Positions 37,870-46,939 of a stretch of 64,000 nucleotides of DNA are shown one piece after another (positions within the stretch are counted from its first letter, which is position 1; the number at the start of each line of letters is the position of its first letter). Made by a program: the position numbers and the translations under genes. The notes under the pieces were generated by a model. It saw only the letters and a program-made list of their open reading frames with translations. It was not told where the DNA came from and did not search any database. This stretch comes from Flexithrix dorotheae DSM 6795. GTDB lineage: Bacteria > Bacteroidota > Bacteroidia > Cytophagales > Flammeovirgaceae. The stretch lies in NCBI RefSeq assembly GCF_000379765.1, contig NZ_KB903431.1:449788-513787 (forward strand), in the 5' to 3' direction.

Positions 37870-39567
37870 TTATAAAGCAGATAAATCAAAAGTATAAGTC
37901 ACACCTACTAAAGCATTTATACCTTTCACTTTATAATTATAATACCGTTGATATTTCTTTGCAAAAATGTTATTAACAGCTAAAAAAGCAGATAAATTAT
38001 CTAAAATCAAATAATCGGCTTTAATATTTAAATCCAAAATCGGATCTAAAGTAATGGTTTCATTATTTTGAAAGTCTCTTGCCTTTATGCCATTCAGGTT
38101 AAAGAAATCTAGATTAAGGAATAGTCTGTCTTCATGGTTATAGGTCAGTAAAAGTTTATTGACCAGAGTGGGCTGGTGCCAGGCTTCCGAAATAGTATCA
38201 AGTGAATAACTAAAATAACTGGTAGACCAGGTTGCCCTCAGGTTGGCAATGGTGGCAGAAAGTTCTGCATTTACGTTCAAAACACCAGTGGCCTTGTCAT
38301 CATAAAAAATCTCGAACCTGGACTGGTCGGTTGGATTATTTACAAAGAAAGGAAGGTTTTCAATTAAACTATAGCCTCCGTTTATATTAAGACCCAGTTT
38401 AGTGGAAAGTCCTGCTTCTATTCCTGCAAATGCCTCCAGCTTATGGTTGGTGTGAGCCAGGGCAAAGTTCTGGTTCATAAAGGCATTTTCAGTTATGGTT
38501 GATTTTATGGTTTGTTGTTCCATCTTACCTGTAACTCTGGCAAAAACAGCCAGTTTGTCCTCAATAGCCAGATATTTTACCCTCAAATCAGGATATACAT
38601 TAAACCTGGTTTGTCCGAATAATGAATCTACATTATAAGCCAGCCCAAGACCTGCCTTAAGCGTTAGTTTATCGTAGTGATAATTGTATGCACCATTGAA
38701 AAGAAATAGATTTCTATTAATTTTTGAAGAATCTGTTCTTTGGGCAAAAATCACATCAGCCCCGGCCGAAATGAAAGCATCTTCACTTAAATCGTATTGT
38801 CCGTTAAAAAAGAAATCGAAATTATTTTCCTTGGCAGTAAACTTATCGGACAAAGTGTAAAATTTCAGGCCGGTTTCATAATTAATTAAAGCATATTCAT
38901 CTTCATTTCTATAAGAAACGGTTCCTTTAAAAATATTGTAAATTTGTTTGATGCTATCGGGATCGAAAGTAATGTCACTTGGAATGCTGTCATATCCATA
39001 AAAATGGACCATTCTTCTGTCATAACCTAAATCGGCATGAATTTGCCCATTTCCAATAAAGTAATCTCCAAAAATATCAATATTGTTGTTACTGGTACCT
39101 GAGTTTTCCTTATCTACCGGCCCGGTTTGCGAAGACAAATGCCTTAAATATACACCGTATTGATAATTTTCTGCATTGCCCATATTAAAGTACCCTTCCA
39201 AATATGGAGTCTGGTAATTCCCAACTCCCGCTTTAAAATAATTTTCAGTCTGGTCCAGATTTAGTGGTTTTTCATTAACAATTTCTACTGGTGATAATGG
39301 AGGATCAATAGATTCCAGATTAATCTCCACTGATTGCAACTGGTAATTTAAGGGCATTTTAGCACCCTCTTTTTCCACTTTTGTCATTTTACTATAATCC
39401 CGGGGTGCGGTGGGCAATTCCAAGATCTTTTCCTTTTCAATCAAAAGTTTGGCATCTTCCAGGTCACTTTGGGCCTGTTTCCAGTCCGCATTTCCCTGGC
39501 CTCCCTGGGCAAACAAACCCGGAGAAGTTAATAAAAGTAACAAAAGGATTTTTATATATTTATTCAT
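37870..39567 (-). CDS. TonB-dependent-receptor-like outer-membrane barrel without plug
   Basis: Start placed at the ATG at 39565-39567, which begins a good signal peptide (MNKYIKILLLLLLTSPGLFAQ). An in-frame ATG 36 nt earlier adds polar residues and would crowd the previous stop. About 565 residues. A short N-terminal region is helical. The rest is a barrel rich in alternating aromatics, ending in a typical outer-membrane C-terminal strand (NALVGVTYTFDLSAL). I see no plug domain, no TonB box and no CarboxypepD-like domain, so active TonB-dependent uptake is not supported. It follows the large TPR gene closely (45 nt) and is followed by the HU-SPOR gene, suggesting co-function in the envelope. 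Confidence 0.75.
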   Translation of the reverse strand: MNKYIKILLLLLLTSPGLFAQGGQGNADWKQAQSDLEDAKLLIEKEKILELPTAPRDYSKMTKVEKEGAKMPLNYQLQSVEINLESIDPPLSPVEIVNEKPLNLDQTENYFKAGVGNYQTPYLEGYFNMGNAENYQYGVYLRHLSSQTGPVDKENSGTSNNNIDIFGDYFIGNGQIHADLGYDRRMVHFYGYDSIPSDITFDPDSIKQIYNIFKGTVSYRNEDEYALINYETGLKFYTLSDKFTAKENNFDFFFNGQYDLSEDAFISAGADVIFAQRTDSSKINRNLFLFNGAYNYHYDKLTLKAGLGLAYNVDSLFGQTRFNVYPDLRVKYLAIEDKLAVFARVTGKMEQQTIKSTITENAFMNQNFALAHTNHKLEAFAGIEAGLSTKLGLNINGGYSLIENLPFFVNNPTDQSRFEIFYDDKATGVLNVNAELSATIANLRATWSTSYFSYSLDTISEAWHQPTLVNKLLLTYNHEDRLFLNLDFFNLNGIKARDFQNNETITLDPILDLNIKADYLILDNLSAFLAVNNIFAKKYQRYYNYKVKGINALVGVTYTFDLSAL

Positions 39568-39612
39568 TGGATTATTTTCAATTTCGTTTGTTAAAACCTG
39601 CATTTAGCATTC

Positions 39613-42555
39613 TTAGGCTTCTATTTCATTTAGCCTTTTTTGGGCTCTGGCTTTAATTTCCTCATCTTTACTGTATTCAATGATAGAATTTAAAGTAGCT
39701 TTTGCCTGAAATGAATTATCAAGACTGATATAATTTTCAGCAATGAGAAGAAAAGCCTCATATACCCAGTCTGCATAGTTTTCATAATTCGATCTCACCT
39801 TAATTAATTCCTGAGTACTAGTCTCAAACTGGCCCTGATCCCGGTAAGTAGCCCCAATCATATACTGCGCTTCTGCCGCATTTTTATCCTGCGCCAGCCC
39901 AATGGTTTTTTGGAATTGGGCAATTGCTTCAGCATACTGTTTTTTGGAAAACATAACCTTTCCCTTATACAATTCTGCAGTGTTAATTTCTCTTGCATAA
40001 TTCTCTTCCACAATTTGCTGGGCATATAAAAGTGTGGCATCATAATCTTTTAACCCATAGTAGGATTTCATGAGTCCAACTGTACCATCCTCTATATACT
40101 TCTTTTTCTTGGCGACTTGAAGTAATTCACTGTAAGTTTCTACAGCTGCTGAATAATTCTGCAGATCATATTGAAGGTCTGCCCCATTTCTTAAGGATCG
40201 CACTTTATAAACCCCCTCCACATTAAGATAGGCCTGAATGGCATTTTCTTTATCATTCAACATTTCATAACTAAAGCCAATTTTATAGTAGGCTTCATAT
40301 GTATAAGCTGTAGTGGGAGAATTGTCGATAAAATCTTTCAGCGAAAGTACTGCATTGGCATAATCTTCATTATTGAAAGGCAACTGGGCTGTTTCAAACT
40401 TCGATTGTAAAACTACTTCACTTCCTGAGTAAACTGCAGAAAATTTTGCGATATAATCCTGTAAATCATAAATAGGGTAACCTCCGGCATTTATTTCTTG
40501 CAAGGATTGGATGGCTGTTTCAGCAAGTGATTTATTGGCAATATAGGCATCAATTATTTTCTTGTGATTGATGGCTGCTACATCCATTTTTCCAATCATT
40601 TTGGCGGCAACAGCCTGCTTGGCCAATGCATAAGGAATAATTTGCCCCTCCGGAAATTCAGTGAGTAGCTGGCCGTAATAATCAAATGCTTCCTGTCTTC
40701 TGCCATTTTCAAAGTAGATTTCTGCCTTTTGGAATAAGGCCTGATCTCTGTAAGTGGAGTTGGGGAAGTTATTCAGAATATTATCGAAACTGGCCACTGC
40801 ATCATTCAGACGGTTTAGCGCCTTATATACAAATGCCTTTTGGAAGTAGATGTATTCTATTTCCGGACTTTGATTATCTTGTGCAGCATCATAAAACTTA
40901 AGTGCCTCCCCATAATTTTTGGCAATATAATAGCAATCAGCTAATCGGAGAATAGCATCTGTTTTTTTTCCAGGTTCTGCATTTGGAGCTGTTTGAACAT
41001 ATTGAGCAAAATACCTTTCCGCAGCACTATAATCCTTATTATTATAAAAAGCATAAGCCATCCCGTAGATTGCCTGATGATATTCCTTCGCACTGGGCTG
41101 AACTCTTGGGTAATACATGATGGCACTATCATATTTAGCAATTGCCGAATAGGATTCACCAAGCCAGAAGTTAGCAGAGCCTGCTAAATTAGGGTTAATG
41201 GCAAATTGCAGTGAGGTGTTTAGCGCATTTGCAGCATCCTGAAATTTTTCGTCATTGAAATCACTTACCGCTTTGTTGAAGGAAATTTCCTGATAGGCCT
41301 GTTGGATTTTTCTGGTTTTATTCTGAATTCTGGAAAGATAACCCATGGCTTTTTCGTAATCTCCGGTATTCAGGAAGGCATCACTGGCAATTTCATATAC
41401 TTCCTGAGCATATTTTCCTTGTGGAAATGTATTCAAATAATATTCCCCACCTTCCAGGGCTTCAGTGTAATAACCAATATCATAATTTACTTTTACATAA
41501 GTTAAAGCGCCTAACTCTTTTATTCTCGGATCATAATCCAGTCTTCGGCATTGGTCCAAAGTGGTTACTGCAAGTTCTTTCTGATCTGTATTAATATAGC
41601 AAAGAGCAAGGTGATAAGCTGCTGATTGGGCTAACGTATCCTGACCGTCTGCGGCTTTGGAAAAGAATGGAATGGCCTCAGCAGGTTTATTGGTTTGGAA
41701 ATCTGCATATCCAATTCGGTAATTTACCCCTCTGTCACCCGGAGAAGTGCTGTCTGCAAGAAAGTTATCAAAATATTTAGAGGCAGTCTGGTAATCTCCC
41801 ATTTTGTAATAACATTCTCCAGTAAGTAAATCGAGCCCGGGAGGTAAATCATTGCCCATACTTTGAGTTATCTGGAGTACCTCTGCATATCTGTTTTGCT
41901 TGTAATAAATTCCTGCAATTAATATAGTAGCTTCATCATTATACCGATTATCCAACTTGGCTTTTTCCAGCTTGGTAATAGCTTCAGAATAATCGCCATT
42001 TTCATAATCCAGATAACCAGAATAATAACTGGCGGCCATGGCGTATTGATTATTACTGACGTTTAGCTTGTCAAACTGTGATTTTGCATTTGGATAATCT
42101 CCCAAGGCAAAATAAGAATACCCTAACTTAAAGGTAGCCTCCATGTCATCTGCTGTTTCTAAATCGGAAGCAGGACTTTGCAAATAATAATCTCTGGCCA
42201 CATCATAGCGGGCCTGATCAAAATAATAATTTCCCAGATAAATAGCCGCTTTCCTTGCCTTCGGATGAGTAGGGTAAGTATGGACAAATTCAGTGATTAC
42301 GTGCTGAAAATCGTCAGTTTCCAGTTTTAGGGCACAAACTCCCCGGTAATACATGGACTGAAGGGTTTTGTCATCATGCCTGTCCAGGGCAATATATTGT
42401 TCGAATCGGTTTTTGGCTGCTCCGTATTTTTCTTTATCAAACAATTCCAGCCCATCTCTAAAATAATAATCCTCATCGCTTACGATAAGGGTATTCTGGG
42501 CAAATGATGAAAAAGTGATAATGAAAAATATTAGTGTTAATTTGGCTTTAATCAT
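39613..42555 (-). CDS. Large exported tetratricopeptide repeat protein
   Basis: 980 residues. A signal peptide (MIKAKLTLIFFIITFSSFAQ) is followed almost entirely by TPR units, about 34 residues each and some 20 or more by eye, for example DYYLQSPASDLETADDMEAT and SYSAIAKYDSAIMYYPRVQ, with the recurrent Ala-Tyr-Tyr pattern. A periplasmic or outer-membrane-associated scaffold is expected. The adjacent barrel and the downstream HU-SPOR, ExbB, ExbD and TonB genes on the same strand suggest one envelope module. No enzymatic domain is visible. Confidence 0.88.
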   Translation of the reverse strand: MIKAKLTLIFFIITFSSFAQNTLIVSDEDYYFRDGLELFDKEKYGAAKNRFEQYIALDRHDDKTLQSMYYRGVCALKLETDDFQHVITEFVHTYPTHPKARKAAIYLGNYYFDQARYDVARDYYLQSPASDLETADDMEATFKLGYSYFALGDYPNAKSQFDKLNVSNNQYAMAASYYSGYLDYENGDYSEAITKLEKAKLDNRYNDEATILIAGIYYKQNRYAEVLQITQSMGNDLPPGLDLLTGECYYKMGDYQTASKYFDNFLADSTSPGDRGVNYRIGYADFQTNKPAEAIPFFSKAADGQDTLAQSAAYHLALCYINTDQKELAVTTLDQCRRLDYDPRIKELGALTYVKVNYDIGYYTEALEGGEYYLNTFPQGKYAQEVYEIASDAFLNTGDYEKAMGYLSRIQNKTRKIQQAYQEISFNKAVSDFNDEKFQDAANALNTSLQFAINPNLAGSANFWLGESYSAIAKYDSAIMYYPRVQPSAKEYHQAIYGMAYAFYNNKDYSAAERYFAQYVQTAPNAEPGKKTDAILRLADCYYIAKNYGEALKFYDAAQDNQSPEIEYIYFQKAFVYKALNRLNDAVASFDNILNNFPNSTYRDQALFQKAEIYFENGRRQEAFDYYGQLLTEFPEGQIIPYALAKQAVAAKMIGKMDVAAINHKKIIDAYIANKSLAETAIQSLQEINAGGYPIYDLQDYIAKFSAVYSGSEVVLQSKFETAQLPFNNEDYANAVLSLKDFIDNSPTTAYTYEAYYKIGFSYEMLNDKENAIQAYLNVEGVYKVRSLRNGADLQYDLQNYSAAVETYSELLQVAKKKKYIEDGTVGLMKSYYGLKDYDATLLYAQQIVEENYAREINTAELYKGKVMFSKKQYAEAIAQFQKTIGLAQDKNAAEAQYMIGATYRDQGQFETSTQELIKVRSNYENYADWVYEAFLLIAENYISLDNSFQAKATLNSIIEYSKDEEIKARAQKRLNEIEA

Positions 42556-43276
42556 AGATTTCTTGTAGAATATTTTATTACTCTAAGGCTTTTGTTAAAA
42601 ATTCTGGCTGATGGTAATTTTTGTGTGATTATATATTTATTTCCAATATTTTGGGTCAAATGGTTGATGACACATATCATAACCTGACTGAATTGGTAAA
42701 AAAACTGACTTTTGTAATCGAAAAATTTATTGTACGAAAATTAAAAAATTTGGATTCCAGCATGATCGTTATCCGCTGGTTCTGAAAAAATTACGTGAAA
42801 TTAGGGATTTTTTAAGATAAAAATCACTTAACCACCGGCAAATTTTCTGCCATATTGTATTTTTTTTACAAAGTGTATCTCAAATCAATTATTTCTATTC
42901 CCTCCTTATGACTAATTACCCTTCAGGGTGATTTTGAATTTTCATATGCAGCACAGGACAGGGAGCTTGATTTTTGGACGAAGGCCAGATATTAATTGAA
43001 GCTTATAAAACAGGGATGGTCAAAGAAAAAGAAGGCCTTTGGAATTGGATTATCTAATGATAATAGTGGGTAAATATTCCGATAAATCTGTTTTGAGAAT
43101 AATCCTTTCTTTTTATTAATAGGGAAGAAAGGATTTAGTTTTTGGTAAAAAAAGAAGTTTAATATTTCACTAAATTAAATTACCGATGGATTAACTTTAC
43201 TTTCAAACAGGTTGGCGGAACCTAATTGACCAAAAGGAGTGAAATTTTTTTATAATTTATCAATCAAAGAAAAAAA
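42556..43276. other. Gene-poor 720-base region with coding-like fragments
   Basis: No complete gene is supported. On the plus strand an open frame at 42692-42820 encodes a peptide with HDRYPLVLKKLREIRDFL but has no start codon. A 27-codon frame from TTG at 42974 to the stop at 43055-43057 contains IEAYKTGMVKEKEGLW. Both read more protein-like than random AT-rich DNA but are too short to name. A hairpin with a T tract follows at 43101-43143. Possibilities are decayed gene remnants, a small peptide, or a small RNA. Confidence 0.35.
43101..43143 (+). terminator. Plus-strand terminator-like hairpin in the gene-poor region
   Basis: AATCCTTTCTT and AAGAAAGGATT form an 11-bp perfect stem with a 13-base loop, followed by a broken T tract (TTTAGTTTTT). 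No annotated plus-strand gene lies just upstream, so it would end an unrecognised short transcript. Confidence 0.5.
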
Positions 43277-43588
43277 TTAATTGAATTCAACGATTTCGAA
43301 TTTTTTAAGTAATTGCATATCTCTAATGGTGATCTCTTTGGCCTGCTCAAATCCTTCCAGGGTTGTATTGCCAAATAATTCAATATCTTCAATTATTAAA
43401 TCCTTGTAGATATTAAATAAATGTCGGTTATTGATATCACTCCATTTTATAGTCTCAAAGAATTCATTGATTATTTTGGCCAAAAAATCTTTGGCAAATT
43501 TTCCGTAAGTTAATTCCCGAATACTCAGGCAGGCCGAGTTTAGCAGTTGATGGTCCATGTGATAAAAATTAATTGTTTCGGTTCCCAT
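43277..43588 (-). CDS. Hypothetical protein, 103 aa
   Basis: A small soluble protein, predicted all-helical, with an acidic C-terminal half and a His/Met-containing start. No signal peptide or motif is visible. It may be a diverged four-helix or response-regulator-associated small protein, but nothing supports a name. It stands alone, divergent from the degenerate receiver gene. Coding potential is moderate: the frame is complete, with reasonable codon use. Confidence 0.45.
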   Translation of the reverse strand: MGTETINFYHMDHQLLNSACLSIRELTYGKFAKDFLAKIINEFFETIKWSDINNRHLFNIYKDLIIEDIELFGNTTLEGFEQAKEITIRDMQLLKKFEIVEFN

Positions 43589-43895
43589 TTCCTTGTGTTT
43601 TTTTCCATTTAATGCATAATAACAGCTTTTACACCGGGAATTGGAAATATTCTTTGAGATGGAGGTTTTCCTAGTTGAAATTTCAGTTTTGCATGGTATT
43701 TTTTATTCTGCTTTTTTAGGGTAATAAAGTTTTTTGTTAGTATATTATTTGATTTTGTATTGTTATTTTAAGTGGTTGATGCTTGTTTAGAGTTTCCTGA
43801 ATTTCAGTGAAAATGCAATTTTATTAATCTGAAATAATTAGAGGTTACTTATTCGAAAAATCGTAATTAATAGTCAAACATTACATTATTACTAA
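43589..43895. other. Intergenic region between the 103-aa gene and the degenerate receiver
   Basis: T-rich, with no gene, repeat or convincing promoter visible. It must hold the promoters of the two divergent small genes. Confidence 0.4.
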
Positions 43896-44273
43896 ATGAC
43901 AAACAATCGGCTGCTAATTATTGAAGATAATGAGATTGACTACTTTGTTGCAAGTAGATTAATTAAGAAATGGAGGCCAGAATATGACATTCACTGGACA
44001 AAAAATGGAAAGGAGGGAATTGCCTTTTTGAAGAACAACCCGGACTCATTTCCCTGTTGTATTTTAATAAACCTTTTCATGCCTTTTGGTGATGGAATTG
44101 AGTTTTTAAAAGAATATGAAATGGAATTTGCCCAAAAATTTCCCAAAACTAAATTAATGGTATTGACTGCCTCTCTCGATCCAAAGAAAAAAAAACAGGT
44201 GATGGGATTCTCATCCGTTGTGGCCTTTTTGGAAAAACCAATTGGCAGGAAGGAATTCGAAAATTGTTTATAA
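43896..44273 (+). CDS. Stand-alone receiver domain lacking the phospho-acceptor aspartate
   Basis: 125 residues with the CheY-like fold. The acidic pair is present (IIEDNEID), as are the conserved Thr/Ser region (MVLTASLD) and the Lys (LEKPIG). The phospho-acceptor position reads Asn59 in ILINLFMP, where active receivers have Asp (codon AAC at 44070-44072). The DNA reads cleanly, so it is not a frame problem. Such pseudo-receivers usually signal by protein-protein contact rather than phosphorylation. No kinase or output gene adjoins it. The next gene is convergent. Confidence 0.8.
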   Translation: MTNNRLLIIEDNEIDYFVASRLIKKWRPEYDIHWTKNGKEGIAFLKNNPDSFPCCILINLFMPFGDGIEFLKEYEMEFAQKFPKTKLMVLTASLDPKKKKQVMGFSSVVAFLEKPIGRKEFENCL

Positions 44274-44391
44274 AACTCAATCTTTTTGGATGGAAGGAAT
44301 TCCAATAAACTAATTGCCCAAATTCCATCTGCTACTCATCCAAAAAACATTATCTATTGACTCCAAAAAGCCTGACACTAAATTTAATTCC

Positions 44392-45144
44392 CTACACCAC
44401 TGGCTTGATACTGAAAACATCCACATTTACTCCCTTTGAAAATAAATAACTAATGGGTTGTTTTGCTCCAGGGTCCAACCTGTTTAATCCCAATAAATGC
44501 TTGTCATAATTCGTAACTTCAGCTTCTGACAAAGGATAAGGCTTGTGATAAACCTGCCCGGAATATAATTGATCCTTATGTGGGTTATAGGAAAAAAGGA
44601 TATACCTTTCGGCCAGAAAAAAATGGAGACTTCCTGGTTGTGCTTCAAATATTTCTCCCTTAGGCGTATATTCAAAATTGGAAATTTTTGTGTCTCCTAC
44701 TCTCTTAGAAGCATATTTTATTTTATTTTCCTGATGAATAGAGGCCTTCATTTTGGCATAATGGTAAGGCAATTTAAAAAAAGCTCTGGCAATTTTTACT
44801 GCAAGTCTCTGGTTGGCATCCAGAGAATAGAACCAAACGCCCGGCACGCCATTTTTATCATGCACATAGGTCCGTACATTTACTTCCAGAAAATTGGAAA
44901 TGCCGGGAACAGCCGGGAAAAAACTAGGACGAATTCCCCGCATGTAAAATGGAACCAGGCCTAAGTATGTTTTACCTTCAAAAGTATCTACGTAAAGCCC
45001 TTTAGGAAGTGTTTTCTGAATAATTTCCGGATCAATTTCCCAATGGATAAAAAGCAATTCCTGCCATTTTTGAAACATGGATGGTTTTCTGTCTACGGGT
45101 CTGACTCTTTGATGAAGTCTGTCTTCAAGTGTGGGTAATTTCAT
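44392..45144 (-). CDS. DUF2071 (YqjF-like) protein
   Basis: 250 residues, soluble, no signal peptide. The family signature is visible: the N-terminal FQKWQELLFIHWEIDPEII, then LPKGLYVDTFEGKTYLGLVPF and VRTYVHDKNGVPGVWFYSLD. The fold is acetoacetate-decarboxylase-like. The biochemical function of the family is unsettled; it is often annotated only as a domain of unknown function. It is the last gene of a tight four-gene minus-strand run, 10 nt after Nmad3, so co-function with the Nmad3 protein is likely. Confidence 0.88.
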   Translation of the reverse strand: MKLPTLEDRLHQRVRPVDRKPSMFQKWQELLFIHWEIDPEIIQKTLPKGLYVDTFEGKTYLGLVPFYMRGIRPSFFPAVPGISNFLEVNVRTYVHDKNGVPGVWFYSLDANQRLAVKIARAFFKLPYHYAKMKASIHQENKIKYASKRVGDTKISNFEYTPKGEIFEAQPGSLHFFLAERYILFSYNPHKDQLYSGQVYHKPYPLSEAEVTNYDKHLLGLNRLDPGAKQPISYLFSKGVNVDVFSIKPVV

Positions 45145-45154
45145 TTAAATGGAA

Positions 45155-46009
45155 TTAGATGATGTACGGATTAAAACTCTGAACCCAATTTAGTATCCCT
45201 TGGTTAGAATTGATAATGAACTCTTGTCCTCTTGCCACCGATTGTACACATAAATTTTTTCGATTTCCTTTGATGGCTTCTCCGGTTTTGTTTTCGTGGT
45301 AGGATAATTTACACCTTCCTTTCTGAAAAAATGATTTGGGTAATTGCCAAAGCGATCTATTCCAAGAATTTTCCTGCAAGGAATTCGTCAGTACCAATTC
45401 TCTTGAAAAACTGAACAACCCACCACCGGGTTTTCCAGAGAAAAAAGAAGATTCTTTTTTTGCAATAAATAATGTATTTCCTTTAGGATTATACTGATCT
45501 GCAAATACAACATGAGGATGTTTACATGCCCAGGAGGGAGGGTTACCTTTTTCCAAATCAACCATTTGATCCACCTCCAGGTATCCATAGATGACGTGCA
45601 AATCCTTTGCTGATTTCTTAAATCGAATTCGATGATTAATTTTCTCAACTTCTTTGAACCAACCAAAAAACAGAAACAAATCACCTTGCTGAATATTAAA
45701 TTTATTTAAGTGAGAAAGGGCAGCCCCTGTCTGGCCGAATACGGGTCTCCAGTTATTTGTTCTTCCGGAAATTATCTCTTTATTTAAGTCCGGATCCAAA
45801 TGTGTTTCGGAATAAAATTTAATGCCTAAATCTCTTAACAAATAGAGATAGGAATGGTTTTCTGAAAAATTTAACTGATTGTAAAAAATGCCACTTTCTG
45901 CTTCCGGGATTGGAAGGGAATACATTCTGTTATCTAATATTGGGCTGGCTATTCCCCCGGTTCCAGAATCAAATCCCTTTCTGCTTAAAATTATTTTTGG
46001 TTTCCTCAT
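45155..46009 (-). CDS. Nmad3 (nucleotide-modification-associated domain 3) protein
   Basis: 284 residues matching the Nmad3 pattern I recall: N-terminal IILSRKGFDSGTGG, then MYSLPIPEAESG, HLDPDL, WRPVFGQTGAALSHL, QGDLFLFFGWFKEV, and LHVIYGYLEVDQM. These domains were found by comparative genomics next to DNA-base-modification systems; the biochemistry is not established. It has no signal peptide, so it is cytoplasmic. It overlaps nothing but is only 6 nt after the DUF5777 gene and 10 nt before DUF2071. No phage or restriction gene is near, which is unusual for the family. Confidence 0.8.
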   Translation of the reverse strand: MRKPKIILSRKGFDSGTGGIASPILDNRMYSLPIPEAESGIFYNQLNFSENHSYLYLLRDLGIKFYSETHLDPDLNKEIISGRTNNWRPVFGQTGAALSHLNKFNIQQGDLFLFFGWFKEVEKINHRIRFKKSAKDLHVIYGYLEVDQMVDLEKGNPPSWACKHPHVVFADQYNPKGNTLFIAKKESSFFSGKPGGGLFSFSRELVLTNSLQENSWNRSLWQLPKSFFQKGRCKLSYHENKTGEAIKGNRKNLCVQSVARGQEFIINSNQGILNWVQSFNPYII

Positions 46010-46015
46010 TAATGA

Positions 46016-46870
46016 TCAGTGATATTTTTTACCCTTCAATTTAAAATCTCTGGAGATATTAAAACCAAGGTGAATATCTCCATTAAAAAAATCTCCTGTT
46101 GTTCCTGCAATAAAATAAGGCTCGATCATTCCTCTGGAACTTGATAAATGTAATTGGAAAACATGTCCTTTGGTTTCAATCTCAAATCCAACTGAGACAG
46201 AATTGTTGTAGCCTTCCTGAAGTTGATCTGGTAAAGTATAATAATATTCGCCAGTGATGGCCAGAAATTTAAACAATTGGTACCTAATGGCTGAACCAAT
46301 GGAAAATACATCATTTTGATTATTTCCCTCTGCCATGATGGTATTCCGGTGCACCAGAGAAGGCATTAATTGAAGGGAAAACTTATCTCCAAATTTACGG
46401 GCGATTAGTAATTGGTGAGTGTAGGTTAGCCTGTCATTAAAGGTAACTTCAAAATTGAATTCTTCTTTTTTTAAACCAATTATAGCCATGGCTCCTAAAT
46501 AAGTAATTGATAAAGGACTTTTTTGATTTTGAACCAAAATTCTATATTTCAAATAACCGTCATAAGTTTTATTGAAAGAACTTCGGCCAATTCCCACAGT
46601 AAACCTGTTTGAAAATCCATAATCCAATCCAAGTCGAATGGTGGAATCATCAAGTCCCCAAAGATTATAGGCTCCATCTTTCACACTGCCAAAACGGTGT
46701 TGAATGATAAATTTCAAGTTTCCTGCCCTGCTTGTTTCTACAGAATGACCATTAATAATCCTGGTATCTCGGAAGGTAGAATAACCGGGCTGATTAAGGT
46801 CCTGAGCATAGGATTGCCCAAAAATGAAAAAAATCGACAGAAAGCTTAAAAAGTTGAATTTTGTTTTCAT
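46016..46870 (-). CDS. DUF5777-family beta-barrel protein
   Basis: 284 residues with a signal peptide (MKTKFNFLSFLSIFFIFGQSYAQ). The mature protein starts QDLNQPGYSTFRDTRIINGHSVET, the DUF5777 opening, then alternating strands (RFGSVKDGAYNLWGLDDS, YGFSNRFTVGIGRSSFNKTY) consistent with an outer-membrane barrel. I recall DUF5777 genes near c-type cytochrome genes in Bacteroidota, and here the cytochrome-containing gene is immediately upstream (69 nt). The transported substrate or function is unknown. Confidence 0.8.
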   Translation of the reverse strand: MKTKFNFLSFLSIFFIFGQSYAQDLNQPGYSTFRDTRIINGHSVETSRAGNLKFIIQHRFGSVKDGAYNLWGLDDSTIRLGLDYGFSNRFTVGIGRSSFNKTYDGYLKYRILVQNQKSPLSITYLGAMAIIGLKKEEFNFEVTFNDRLTYTHQLLIARKFGDKFSLQLMPSLVHRNTIMAEGNNQNDVFSIGSAIRYQLFKFLAITGEYYYTLPDQLQEGYNNSVSVGFEIETKGHVFQLHLSSSRGMIEPYFIAGTTGDFFNGDIHLGFNISRDFKLKGKKYH

Positions 46871-46939
46871 ATCCGTAATAGAGTTTTCTTCGGGAAATGG
46901 TAAGATTTTTATTTCATTTTAGTTTAGCAATGAATAGAT

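Noticed and set aside
44283-44346. Ten-base inverted repeat (TTTTTGGATG / CATCCAAAAA) between convergent genes
   Set aside because: The 44-base spacer is long and the 3' arm ends in A rather than T residues, so it does not look like a terminator; chance in AT-rich DNA is plausible.
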